Source: Bacteroidota bacterium
Lineage (GTDB): Bacteria > Bacteroidota > Bacteroidia > Cytophagales > Cytophagaceae
Direction of reading: 5' to 3'
Assembly: GCA_023428135.1 (NCBI GenBank)
Contig: JAEYZG010000064.1
Location: 106,270-170,269 of the forward strand
DNA length: 64,000 nucleotides
The position numbers were made by a program, and so were the translations under genes. The notes under the pieces were generated by a model. The model saw nothing but the letters and a program-made list of their open reading frames with translations. It ran no database searches and had not been told where the DNA came from. This document shows, in pieces, positions 1-8,391 of the stretch (position 1 is its first letter; each line of letters begins with the position of its first letter).

Positions 1-222
1 AACGTTTATATTTCGGAAGATGCCATTCAAGTCAGCAATACCGGAATAGAAAATCCTTTAAATTCCGGGAAAGTATTTTCACGTTTTTACAAATCTGAAA
101 GCGATCAAAGTGGCACAGGACTTGGCTTAACCATCGTAAAAGCAATTTGCGAGCTGTATGGTTTTTCTGTTTCGTATCGATTTGAAAACGATTTACATTG
201 GTTTGAAATTCGTTTCAAATAA
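1..222 (+). CDS. sensor histidine kinase, C-terminal fragment
   Basis: The window opens inside a gene read in frame 1 that stops at TAA 220-222. The visible 73 residues are the end of a GHKL (HATPase_c) ATP-binding domain. An FSRFYKS segment (the F-box/ATP-lid region) is followed by the G2 box GTGLGLTIVKAI and a final beta strand ending in FEIRFK. This is the catalytic, ATP-binding part of a two-component sensor kinase, which acts at the inner membrane. The sensor region and the phospho-acceptor histidine lie outside the window, so the signal cannot be guessed. No partner response regulator follows; it may lie upstream. Confidence 0.85.
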   Translation, partial: NVYISEDAIQVSNTGIENPLNSGKVFSRFYKSESDQSGTGLGLTIVKAICELYGFSVSYRFENDLHWFEIRFK

Positions 223-545
223 ATTTTTTGTTCCCATTTTTTTCTCACATCATGTTGTTTGCATTGTGGATGTGATAAAAACATACAAGTCTGTTTTCGT
301 AATTTTCGTTTTTATAAGTCCGGAAATCAATAACGAAAATTTGAATTGACTATTCGTCCGCAACTTAAAATGAAGCTTACATCAAAGCTTGCTGTGGGCG
401 TGATTACAGGCATTCCTATGAATAAACATAATGAATTTTACAGATCGTTTGTAAGAATTCTTTACGAACCTTAACGTATTCCCAAGTCCTTCCAGGAATT
501 AGACGTTACTTAGTATTATAATCTTCGAATCTAAAATATAAGACC
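223..545. other. intergenic region, no gene seen
   Basis: AT-rich spacer between the kinase fragment and the PepSY-like gene. Neither strand has a convincing open frame. It presumably holds the promoter of the gene at 546, but I could not see a clean TTTG / TAnnTTTG pair. Confidence 0.5.
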
Positions 546-995
546 ATGAAAAGAATAGTTTTAATCACTTCGTTTGCATTCACTTGCTTTGCAACAACCG
601 CTTTTGGACAAGATATTCCTCAAAGCCAGGTTCCTTCAGTTATTGTAAACAACTTTCAACAAACATTTCCCAAAGCCAATGATGTAGAATGGGAGATGGA
701 CGGAGAGCAGTGTAAAGTTGAATTTGAAACTGGTATGCTGGGAACAGAACACGATGTATGGTTTGATAAAACAGGAAAACTGACCCGACACAAAGAGGAA
801 ATTTCTAAAAGTGATTTGCCTCAGAAAGTGTTAGAGAAAATCAATAGTGAATATAGTTCTTACCGTGTTGATGATGTGAAAAAGATCACAGAAGGTGATA
901 AAGCAACATATAAGCTGGAGTTGAAAAAACTTACAGAGGAGTGGAAAGTGGCGCTTGACAGTGAAGGAAATGTGCTCAGTAAACTAGCAGATTAA
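546..995 (+). CDS. secreted PepSY-like domain protein (PF11396 type)
   Basis: 149 residues. A clear Sec signal peptide (MKRIVLITS... ending at about AFGQ, residue 22) is followed by two similar beta-rich units of roughly 60 residues. Each has the pattern V-x-x-x-F-x-x-x-F-P/S-x-A-x-x-V-x-W, then a charged strand, then DxxGKL or DSEGNVL. This is the layout of the putative beta-lactamase-inhibitor-like PepSY-like family that is common in the Bacteroidota periplasm. No enzymatic residues are visible; the family's function is not established and ligand binding is only inferred. It stands alone, with the next gene 400 bp downstream. The start is fixed by the signal peptide. Confidence 0.8.
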   Translation: MKRIVLITSFAFTCFATTAFGQDIPQSQVPSVIVNNFQQTFPKANDVEWEMDGEQCKVEFETGMLGTEHDVWFDKTGKLTRHKEEISKSDLPQKVLEKINSEYSSYRVDDVKKITEGDKATYKLELKKLTEEWKVALDSEGNVLSKLAD

Positions 996-1057
996 GTTGA
1001 AAAACTGTCCATAATCCTGTTGTTTTAGCCCAATGCTTTTCGCAGAATAAAATGGTT

Positions 1058-1122
1058 GAATCGGGATTAGCAGGATTTAAAATCAAATCCTGCTAATTCA
1101 TTCATCCGATAAATCCTGATTC
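1058..1122. repeat. Bacteroidota-type palindromic intergenic repeat, copy 1
   Basis: An imperfect palindrome. The left arm is GAATCGGGATTAGCAGGATT and the right arm carries AATCCTGCTAATT, then CCGATAAATCCTGATTC, so the arms pair over most of their length. The same family recurs at 1982-2062. Short GGATTA-rich palindromes of this kind are common between genes in Bacteroidota. It lies about 60 bp after the stop of the PepSY-like gene and could act as a transcript end. Confidence 0.7.
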
Positions 1123-1407
1123 AGACAATTTGGCTAATTGAATTGAGACTTAAGATTTATAAAAGTTGTATATCCTTAAGGGAGATATAAGACAGGTAGA
1201 AAATACAATAAAGTGTAACGTATCTATAAGAGTGGAATAAATAGAGGGATATCGTTCAACATGCTATTGAGCAGGAGTTCAGAAGGATTACTAATAAACA
1301 TTTTTACTAAATTTGTTTGTGGTAGTCCTTTTTAGAGATAGAGCAAATATCCTCGACTGTGGCAATACCAAGGCATTAGTAAACATTATAAAGAAAATCG
1401 AAAACTC
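1123..1407. other. intergenic region with one possible hairpin
   Basis: No gene is seen. An imperfect hairpin with outer arms AAGGATTAC (about 1282-1291) and GTAGTCCTT (about 1323-1332) is followed by TTTT, which could be a terminator or a short transcript. Inside it, TAAATTTG at 1308-1315 matches the Bacteroidota -7 element, but there is no TTTG at the right distance upstream. Both readings are weak. Confidence 0.3.
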
Positions 1408-1953
1408 TTGAAAATAGGTTTAGTCAGGCACTTTAAGGTAAATCATCCTTTCCCGGAAAAATCATTACTTGTAAAATCAGATTTAGTAAAATGGTTTGAC
1501 GGGTATGATAATACAGCAGATTTAGAATATAAACAGGTAAACTTATCTGACATCAACTGGCACTACTGTTATTCAAGCCCAATGGTCAGGGCTGTAAACA
1601 CAGCAAGGCATATTTATAATGGACCTATTGCTGAAATAACCGAACTGCAAGAAATAGATATTTTACATCGTTTATCAGACAGATTAAAGTTACCTTTTCT
1701 GATGTGGGGTCTAGTTGTTCGTATAATATCATTTACATCTAACAACGATACTGATAGATTTAAGAAAGAAATCATTTCTTTTGTAGATAAAGTAATTGCC
1801 AATAATGAAAAGGATATTTTGATTATTAGTCATTGGTTTGTAATGCGGGTTATAAGGCAGGAACTTATCAAAAGAGGTTTTGCAGGAGGTAATTTTAAAA
1901 GCAATGAATACGGGACTCTATATGTTTTTGAAGGTCCGAATAAGCAAGGATAA
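1408..1953 (+). CDS. histidine phosphatase family protein
   Basis: 181 residues, starting at TTG. The N-terminus KIGLVRHFKV is the branch-1 histidine phosphatase signature (usually RHG; here RHF), with the phospho-accepting His at residue 8. SSPMVRAVNTARHIY near residue 50 supplies the second Arg region, and ISHWFVMRVI near residue 140 supplies the second catalytic His. The family removes or transfers phosphate on small molecules or proteins by way of a phosphohistidine. The substrate cannot be told. The Gly of the RHG motif is replaced by Phe, which is unusual but seen in divergent members. The TTG start is chosen because the catalytic motif begins immediately after it. Confidence 0.75.
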   Translation: MKIGLVRHFKVNHPFPEKSLLVKSDLVKWFDGYDNTADLEYKQVNLSDINWHYCYSSPMVRAVNTARHIYNGPIAEITELQEIDILHRLSDRLKLPFLMWGLVVRIISFTSNNDTDRFKKEIISFVDKVIANNEKDILIISHWFVMRVIRQELIKRGFAGGNFKSNEYGTLYVFEGPNKQG

Positions 1954-1981
1954 CAATTATCAGGCCTAGTGGTGATTATTT

Positions 1982-2062
1982 GAATCGGAATTTACAGGAT
2001 AAAAGGATTAATAGGATTAAAATCAAATCCCACTAATCCATCAATCCGATTAATCCCGATTC
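1982..2062. repeat. Bacteroidota-type palindromic intergenic repeat, copy 2
   Basis: Second member of the family at 1058-1122. It starts GAATCGGAATTTACAGGATA, has an internal GGATTAATAGGATTAAAATC, and ends with CAATCCGATTAATCCCGATTC. The outer arms pair as GAATCGG...CCGATTC. It fills the space between two convergent genes (1953 and 2072), so it probably works as a bidirectional transcript end. Confidence 0.7.
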
Positions 2063-2071
2063 AAATTATTT

Positions 2072-3340
2072 TTAAGACGCCTGAGGCTTGTTACTTGGTT
2101 CAGTCAATTTGACCTTGTTGGAAAGTTTTCCAACAGTTAACCCCTGTACTACTATAGAAAATACTACTACAAAATAGGTCATCTCTAAAAGCAGTTCTTT
2201 GTAATCCGGATCGGTAACGGAAAGTACAAGGGCTATTGACACTCCACCTCTTAGTCCTCCCCATACAAGCATAATGAGGGACCCTTTACTGAGCTTTGGT
2301 TTAAACGGTACAATGAGCATTGGTATCCATATAGATACAAATCTGGCAAAAAGTACTACAACTATCGCTACAACAGAAATGATCCAGTAAGTTTCAAAAT
2401 CAGGAATTAATAGTAATTCAAATCCTATAAACAGGAACAAAATGGCATTAAGAATTTCATCAAGCAGTTCCCAGAATTTTGTAAGATAATCTTTAGTAAC
2501 GATAGACATGGCTTCTCTTTTTCCATAGTTACCGATAATAAGGCCTGCAGCAACCATGGTAAGCGGACCGGAAATATGTATTGAATGTGCAATGAGATAA
2601 CCTCCCATAACTACTGACAATGTAATAAGTACTGAAACAATATAATCGTCTATGCCTTTCATTGCTTTTGAAGCAGAGTATCCAAGAAGGACACCTAGTA
2701 GCAATCCACCCAATGCTTCCTTTGCCAGTAACCATGAAATGGTGCCAAGAGAGATAGCAGCCTCTGGAGTTTGGGTAAGTTGCAATATAACCGCAAATAA
2801 CACCACCGCTATACCATCGTTAAAAAGAGACTCACCTGTTATTTTGGTTTCCAGGGACTTGCTGACATTGGCTTTTTTTAATATACCAAGCACAGCAATA
2901 GGGTCAGTTGGGGAAATAAGTGCTCCAAATAACAGACAATATAAAAGTGGCAGTTGAATACCAAAGAGAGGAGTTACATAAGATAAGCTAAAGCCTATTA
3001 CAAAGGTAGATATGATAACACTAATGGTTGAAAAGGTAAGTACCGGCAGCCTCTGTTTTCTGAGATCGGTAAAATTCACATGGATGGCACCCGCGAAGAG
3101 CAGAAAATTAAGCATCGACCCCATCAGTAACTCAGTAAAATCTAATTCGGAGATGAGCGTAAATAGCCTTTTTGTTGTCTCAGGGAAAATTGAACCACCG
3201 GCAAATCTGATAATTATGGAAACTATAATTGCCATCAACATAATTCCAATTGTGGATGGCAATTTTATAAATTTATGATTGATATAAGCAAACAGCGAGG
3301 CTAAAACAATGAGCACAGAAAGAGAATAGTATAACTCCAT
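2072..3340 (-). CDS. CPA1-family Na+(K+)/H+ antiporter
   Basis: About 422 residues from the ATG at 3340; a TTG six codons upstream is possible but adds no feature. There are roughly 12 hydrophobic segments throughout. The signature ALISPTDPIAV (TM5 region) and GESLFNDGIAVVLF (the ND ion-binding pair, TM6 region) identify the NhaP/NHE-like CPA1 exchangers. WGGLRGGVSIAL near residue 360 is the conserved late-helix Arg/Gly motif. It should exchange cytoplasmic Na+ or K+ for protons at the inner membrane. No soluble RCK/TrkA-C domain is attached. Convergent with the phosphatase gene. Confidence 0.9.
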   Translation of the reverse strand: MELYYSLSVLIVLASLFAYINHKFIKLPSTIGIMLMAIIVSIIIRFAGGSIFPETTKRLFTLISELDFTELLMGSMLNFLLFAGAIHVNFTDLRKQRLPVLTFSTISVIISTFVIGFSLSYVTPLFGIQLPLLYCLLFGALISPTDPIAVLGILKKANVSKSLETKITGESLFNDGIAVVLFAVILQLTQTPEAAISLGTISWLLAKEALGGLLLGVLLGYSASKAMKGIDDYIVSVLITLSVVMGGYLIAHSIHISGPLTMVAAGLIIGNYGKREAMSIVTKDYLTKFWELLDEILNAILFLFIGFELLLIPDFETYWIISVVAIVVVLFARFVSIWIPMLIVPFKPKLSKGSLIMLVWGGLRGGVSIALVLSVTDPDYKELLLEMTYFVVVFSIVVQGLTVGKLSNKVKLTEPSNKPQAS

Positions 3341-3839
3341 AATATTGATCAAAAACAATTAATGATTTAAGAATCAGGTTAAATTTTTTCAGAAACTCTT
3401 GCAAACTAAAAAAAAATATTGGGAAAATGATAATTTTTGTTCGATAAGTGAGGTGTTAATACACTTGGATGTATAAATTAAAACCATTGTAGATATCAAT
3501 GAACGTCTAGTAATTAGAGCAATAGTTCTTTGAAAGATTGATTAAAAAAAAATAGCAAATCCTGGACATCTGGTTCTTCTGCAGGTGATGATTATAAAAT
3601 TGTTTATATTGATTCAGTGTAATCCACTCAGTTGAAACCCTGGATATCTCTTTTGTCTAGTTTAGTAATACCGGCTTGACTTCCGACGGACTTAGTTCTT
3701 TTAACTTACTCCCACTATTTTTTCTGAAATAGGTTTTACATCTCAGGATTTAATAATGCCAATGGATTAATAGGCTATTGCAAAATAAGTGCAGTATGGG
3801 ACATGTTTCAGAAGGAAGACACTATAACAACTTATGTTT
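3341..3839. other. intergenic region, nothing identified
   Basis: About 500 bp of AT-rich DNA upstream of the antiporter and downstream of the small membrane protein (both on the minus strand). I found no open frame with protein character and no clean hairpin. Confidence 0.5.
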
Positions 3840-4226
3840 TTAAAAAAGCTTTAAGTAAGTCCACTTCAGGAATAGCATTATAAGTAAGCATACAGGATGG
3901 TAGATGATGAATAAAAAAATCATTGCACTTTCACCTGATCCTTCAACTTTTAATAATTTTATTAGGGCAGGTATTAAGATAGAAATAATGATCAGATATA
4001 GTAGTGAAAATAGGATTGAGTAAAAAAAATAACTCCAGCTATTAGTTGCAATACATATTAATATTGAGTTTACAAGTATAAATCCGATGAATACAATGCC
4101 CGCTATATTCCAGGTTTTGTCAATGTTTTGGGGATTAATAATAAGAACAGACAGGATTGTTAAGCATAAAAATATTAACATCTGTGCAAAAGGCTTTTGA
4201 AGTAATTCGAATATTATTTCTGTCAT
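3840..4226 (-). CDS. small integral membrane protein, unknown family
   Basis: 128 residues, almost entirely hydrophobic. It has four likely membrane helices at about residues 14-30, 40-60, 65-90 and 98-122, with short charged loops and no signal peptide. No motif is recognised. It stands alone. The length and helix pattern resemble many orphan Bacteroidota membrane proteins. The open frame and strong hydrophobic periodicity support a real gene, but no function can be given. Confidence 0.55.
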   Translation of the reverse strand: MTEIIFELLQKPFAQMLIFLCLTILSVLIINPQNIDKTWNIAGIVFIGFILVNSILICIATNSWSYFFYSILFSLLYLIIISILIPALIKLLKVEGSGESAMIFLFIIYHPVCLLIMLFLKWTYLKLF

Positions 4227-4413
4227 AAGCGGAAGTTGTTGGAATATACTTAAATTTTGAATGGATATAAAAAAAGTAAAAAAGATTGATCCTTGCCTGC
4301 CTTTCCGTTATACTTAAATGGAAGCTGTATTTTTCTAATACGTTCAAATTAAAAAAAAGTAGTGATTCTTATTATTAATTGTAGATCATATTATGCAATT
4401 TAATAATAAAAAA

Positions 4414-4440
4414 TAACGGCCTGTGAGAGTCAGGCCGTTA
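4414..4440 (-). terminator. rho-independent terminator of the 4462-6486 gene
   Basis: A perfect 10-bp stem TAACGGCCTG / CAGGCCGTTA with a 7-nt loop. On the minus strand it is followed by a T-rich run (the complement of 4401-4413). It lies about 20 bp after the stop codon of the T9SS protein. Confidence 0.85.
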
Positions 4441-4461
4441 TAAAAAAAATAAAAAATCATT

Positions 4462-6486
4462 TTACTGTTGTATACAAATTTTATCTACATATACATTAGA
4501 AGTGGTCTTGATCACCAGAGTAAGAATTCCTTTCAATGAAGTGGTGAACGTATCCGAATGGAATACCTCTCTCTGACCGATGGAATTAGTTACAGTGACC
4601 TCTGTTAAACTTTCCGATGATTTTATAGTGATATAGCCATCGGATGAAGGGTTTGGATAAAGAACTATTTTCTTCTCAGAAGCATGTGTAATGCTGGTTA
4701 CAGGAGTACCTGAGCCCGTCAGGTTTATTGAAAATTCCGGTGCTTGGATCGTATTGTTATGAATCGTTAGCTGTGCTGTGCGTTCACCAATCTCGGAAGG
4801 AGTGAAGGCTATAGTAAATTTCACCGAATCGCCCAAGGTAACGTATGTATCAAGAAGGCTTAGATCTACCTGGTAATCTGAAACCGCCGGTCCGGATAGA
4901 GTAATAGCGGGGGATTGGCTAAAGTCCAGTTTCCAGTCGCCTGTGTTCTTAATATAAAACTCTTTTGTTTCTATGCTTGCTCCAACCTCAGAAGTTCCTG
5001 CATTGATGTTTGCTCCGGCATTGATAGGTATATTATGCCACAGCTTTAATTCCGGATATTGTAAATATTGTACCAGAAAAGCACTGTTGGCGGAGTTGTG
5101 ATAAAGAATGGTGCTCTCATCACTAAAGTCGAAATCAATATCTTTTCGCAGCCAGCCAGACAAACAAATAGATCCTGAAGGGCTTATAGTTACAGATGCA
5201 GGAGCAATAGGTCCAGTCAGGTAGTTAGCACTTGTAAAATTGCCTTCCGTATTGAACTTGGCAATGAACAAGTGGTAGGTATTGGTGCCTGATCCATAAT
5301 CTCTGGTTATAGATGAAGGATCCAGATCTGTACTATTGTAAAAATCTCCTATTACATTAATAAACCCAAGAGCATCTAATAAAATATTATATCCACGGTC
5401 TGTTGAGGTGCCTCCTGTGCCTTTGGCAAATATCAGGTTAAGAGCAGGATCGTATTTGGCAAAGTAAATGTCTTGCATTCCCTGAGAAGTAAGTCTGTTA
5501 GTAAAATTCGGGTCAAAATTAAAATCAAGAGACCCACTGAAACTACCGGTAATATATATATTGTCAGAAGCATCGAGAACCATATCGTGAATATAACTGT
5601 AGTTAATATTCTCAATAGTACCCACATTTATTAATTCACCTTCAGAAGTGTAGCGGGCTAAATAGCCTGTCTGGCTGCTAGTAGTTCTGATTTCCGTTCC
5701 TTCTCCCGGATCAAAATCCATAGTCCAACCCGTTATGGTTCCCGACAGGATAATTTCACCTGTTGAAGTGACAGCGATCTTACAATCATAGTTATTGCCT
5801 CCTGTATCGTTTCGGTCACTTCCTATACCTTTGGCAAAAACAAGATTACCGTCAGGAGTAAGTTTGGCGAAAAATATATCCGTCTCTCCATAAGCAGGAA
5901 GGTGCAAAACTTCTGCTCCCGGATCCATGTCGTCTCCTTCCTTATAAAATCCACATAGGTACACATTGTCGTCTTTGTCTATAAAAAGGTTATTTCCCTG
6001 ATCGCCAATTTTGCGGGCATATATAAAGTTTCCGGAAGTGTCGTATTTGGCCAGAAAGCCCCCTCGTGTCATAGGTAAATTCACACCTTCAGGATCAAAA
6101 TAGGTTTGATTGGAAAGGCTGCCGGTGACGTATATAGCACCTGAATTATCTGTGATGATACTGCGTGGCATGGCATAGTATCCTTTGAGACGTTGTAAAA
6201 GTTTTACAGAACCGTTTTTGTCGTACTTAACAATAAAGCCTTCACTTTTTTGAGAAGAAGTTACTATATAAGGAGTACTTCCTGAATTGAAATCTATAGC
6301 GTTCGAAAAAATTCCTGCAGCATAGATGTTTTCGTTAATATCTATACAATGTGTATAAATATTTGTATAGTCGTTAACGCCGCCACCAAGAGGGTTAAAT
6401 ACTTTAGCCCACTGAAGATCCTGTGCGTTACTGTTGGACAAGAATCCCATAAGGAACAGCATGAGTAGAACATAGAGTTTTTTCAT
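4462..6486 (-). CDS. T9SS-secreted protein with SBBP-type repeats and an HYDIN-like domain
   Basis: About 674 residues from the ATG at 6486. That start gives a proper signal peptide (MKKLYVLLMLFLMGFLSNSNAQ) and is preferred over an upstream in-frame ATG. Residues about 25-460 carry repeats of the form W/FAKxxGxxxxD...I..D..GNIYVTGxFxxxxDFDPG, the SBBP beta-propeller repeat. About 470-600 is an immunoglobulin-like 'choice-of-anchor D' module (FYIKNTGDWKLDF, FTPSEIGERTAQLTI). The last 75 residues are a type A sorting domain (LYPNPSSDGYITI, then a closing strand VYVDKICIQQ). The protein is expected to cross the outer membrane by T9SS and be attached to the surface or released. Single gene with its own terminator. 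Confidence 0.88.
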   Translation of the reverse strand: MKKLYVLLMLFLMGFLSNSNAQDLQWAKVFNPLGGGVNDYTNIYTHCIDINENIYAAGIFSNAIDFNSGSTPYIVTSSQKSEGFIVKYDKNGSVKLLQRLKGYYAMPRSIITDNSGAIYVTGSLSNQTYFDPEGVNLPMTRGGFLAKYDTSGNFIYARKIGDQGNNLFIDKDDNVYLCGFYKEGDDMDPGAEVLHLPAYGETDIFFAKLTPDGNLVFAKGIGSDRNDTGGNNYDCKIAVTSTGEIILSGTITGWTMDFDPGEGTEIRTTSSQTGYLARYTSEGELINVGTIENINYSYIHDMVLDASDNIYITGSFSGSLDFNFDPNFTNRLTSQGMQDIYFAKYDPALNLIFAKGTGGTSTDRGYNILLDALGFINVIGDFYNSTDLDPSSITRDYGSGTNTYHLFIAKFNTEGNFTSANYLTGPIAPASVTISPSGSICLSGWLRKDIDFDFSDESTILYHNSANSAFLVQYLQYPELKLWHNIPINAGANINAGTSEVGASIETKEFYIKNTGDWKLDFSQSPAITLSGPAVSDYQVDLSLLDTYVTLGDSVKFTIAFTPSEIGERTAQLTIHNNTIQAPEFSINLTGSGTPVTSITHASEKKIVLYPNPSSDGYITIKSSESLTEVTVTNSIGQREVFHSDTFTTSLKGILTLVIKTTSNVYVDKICIQQ

Positions 6487-6910
6487 AGTCGTTTGAAAGT
6501 ATAGTGAAAAATTTAAACAATAGAGTTCCTTTCTTCTCATCAGTGATGGAAGTAGCATTGATAGCCGTACATCTTGTTGATTCGATTTACTGCATCGGAA
6601 GCGCCAAATGTATCTTGTCTGATAACAACTTCATCAGAGAGAATGCACTTTCATCCTGTGAAAATAAAATTACTTTTATGGTGATCATTCCTGATTGAGT
6701 TAAAAAGGTACTTAGAGAAAGGATACTTCAAATACATCTTCTGGGTTACTATCTGTTGTGATCGCATTAAGTTGTTCAGGGCTTATGTTTTTCATTCCCT
6801 GAACCACAACTATCGTGATATGTAATTTTAGCACAGGGATAATAAAACGCATGAAGCCGTTTCGCAGATGCAAAAGTAGGAGATAGGAGATAAAGTTAAT
6901 CTGACACTTG
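6487..6910. other. intergenic region, nothing identified
   Basis: Spacer between the T9SS gene promoter side and the 3' end of a Crp/Fnr gene, both on the minus strand. Open frames here lack protein character. The T9SS gene promoter must lie near 6490-6560 but no clean consensus is visible. Confidence 0.4.
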
Positions 6911-7492
6911 TCAGTTTTGACGGGAGATTTTTTTACGGATACGGCTAAGGCTGTCCTGGTGAATACCAAGGAAGGATGCAATATATTTCTGAGGTATTTG
7001 CTGTACAACTGAAGGATGGCTTTTTATTAGCTTTAGATATCGCTCTTCCGGAGTCAGACACATGCGGTCTATTTCTCTGTCCTGAGTCCAGTTTAGTAGT
7101 ATTTCAAGCAATGTGTTTTCAATTTTACCTGCACATTTTACTTCTTTCATTATAGTAAGTATTTCTTCACGATCCCAATACAATGCCTTTATTTCTGTAA
7201 GTGTTTCCAGGGCGCAGGGTGAAGGTTGCCGGTTCACTATATAAAACACTGAAGATACAAATTCATTCCATGATACGAAGTCTATGGTGGAGTCAATGTC
7301 ATTATGTAGTCTGTAAAGCCTTACAATCCCTTCATTAAGAAAAAAGAGACGGTCTACAGATTTTCCCTGAGACATGATTATCGTGTTTTTGGGAATGATG
7401 ATTTCTTTTGTGTTTTCTTTCAGATAATTAGCCTCTTCATTACTTAATAAGATCCCGTGCTCACGAAACCAATTACAAACTTTCTCAAACAT
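6911..7492 (-). CDS. Crp/Fnr family transcriptional regulator
   Basis: About 193 residues. A cyclic-nucleotide-binding-like beta barrel spans about residues 25-115 (IIIPKNTIIMSQGKSVDRLFFLNEGIVRLY). A long dimerisation helix follows, then a C-terminal helix-turn-helix (QQIPQKYIASFLGIHQDSLS). It lacks the FNR iron-sulfur cysteines and the full cAMP pocket, so the ligand is unknown. The Bacteroidota members that share the layout 'Ile-Ala-Ser-x-Leu-Gly-Ile' usually control small nearby operons. The ATG at 7492 is preferred to the GTG at 7501. It is a paralogue of the regulator at 11166. Confidence 0.85.
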   Translation of the reverse strand: MFEKVCNWFREHGILLSNEEANYLKENTKEIIIPKNTIIMSQGKSVDRLFFLNEGIVRLYRLHNDIDSTIDFVSWNEFVSSVFYIVNRQPSPCALETLTEIKALYWDREEILTIMKEVKCAGKIENTLLEILLNWTQDREIDRMCLTPEERYLKLIKSHPSVVQQIPQKYIASFLGIHQDSLSRIRKKISRQN

Positions 7493-7824
7493 AAATTCCA
7501 CTGTTTTTATTTAGCCCATTAATACATTCTTTGCAAAAATAGTAATCATCTTGAAAATAATATGTATTTGAACTGAACTCAACAGAAAAATGACAGATCT
7601 ATACACACATGCCTCGGGGCTTATCAATATTAGAGGCAGGTAGTGACATCTTGTTTTTGGGTATCCCGACAGCAACAGATTCACTTCTTGCACAGAACTT
7701 AATTGACAGCTATGGTAACAGAACTGAATTATGTAGTGGCAGACAATAATGACAGGTCTCAAGCTTCGATGATCTGTGAAGTTTATCACCAGAGACATTC
7801 AATAAAAACAAATAAGGAGAGGTA
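7493..7824. other. intergenic region between divergent genes
   Basis: About 330 bp between the Crp/Fnr gene (minus) and the gene at 7825 (plus). It must contain both promoters. A minus-strand open frame of 95 codons crosses it, but its composition (many Ile, His and Cys, no domain) does not look like a protein. Confidence 0.4.
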
Positions 7825-8229
7825 ATGTATCCAGAGGTAATTAATAAAGATCAAATAGGAAATTGCCCATCATTAGTAAAGTCAGGTGGTGGATATGTTT
7901 GGGATGAAGTATTAGAATATCGGGTATGGTGCTATCCGGAAGATGGAGCGGAGGATATCGAAGTCGGAGATGATTACTATTATGTGTTTGCTACTTATGG
8001 CGAAGCATTTGATTTTTATAGGATGACAAATGGAGCGGAGGAACCAGTAGTACTAATTCTGCAGAAAGAATATATTGATGAACCAGAACCTGGAAAATTC
8101 ATTTATGTAAAAGAGGAAAGGATTACAGAATAGCGAGTTGAATTTCTTATAACACCAAAAAGAACAGAAAATTCAATACCAGATTTCTTTTTCATTGGAT
8201 GAACCAAGCTAATTGACTTGATATTGTAA
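7825..8229 (+). pseudogene. small conserved acidic protein, interrupted by stop codons
   Basis: The intact frame runs 7825-8133 (102 residues) after a strong ribosome site (AAGGAGAGG, 5 nt before ATG). It encodes SGGGYVWDEVLEYRVWCYPE, an acidic D/E stretch, YYYVFATYGEAFDFY and DEPEPGKFIYVKEERITE. From memory, this matches a small bacterial domain found alone or next to a GNAT acetyltransferase, whose members continue after ERITE with W-x-VEFL...P-x-RT-x-x-x-IPDF and later RLDI. Here TAG at 8131-8133 replaces that Trp codon. The same frame goes on as RVEFLITPKRTENSIPDFFF, meets TGA at 8200-8202, then reads TKLIDLIL to TAA at 8227-8229. So this is probably a recently truncated gene; a functional short form cannot be excluded. 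Confidence 0.65.
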
Positions 8230-8360
8230 GAGAACTTGTATGATAAGCGACATAAATATTAAATTCTCCTTCACAAGTCATGCTTTCCTTGCTATGACTT
8301 AAATTATTCGTTTACTACCTTATCTTTTAACATATTAGATATATAATCGTTTTCTTTGTT

Positions 8361-8368
8361 TAAATTTG
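8361..8368 (+). promoter_or_regulatory. candidate -7 element of the Mur-ligase-like gene
   Basis: TAAATTTG fits the Bacteroidota -7 consensus TAnnTTTG and lies 24 bp before the ATG at 8392. No TTTG is visible about 20 nt upstream, so confidence is limited. If it is real, the upstream alternative start at 8356 cannot be used. Confidence 0.35.
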
Positions 8369-8391
8369 GCTATTGTTACTTAAGTCTTTAT

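Noticed and set aside
6712..7008. 98-codon minus-strand frame overlapping the end of the Crp/Fnr gene
   Set aside because: Overlaps the C-terminal HTH of a well-supported gene in another frame; sequence has no domain character.
7511..7798. 95-codon minus-strand open frame between the Crp/Fnr gene and the 7825 gene
   Set aside because: No motif, odd composition rich in His, Cys and Ile, no ribosome site; it fits a chance frame in a promoter region.
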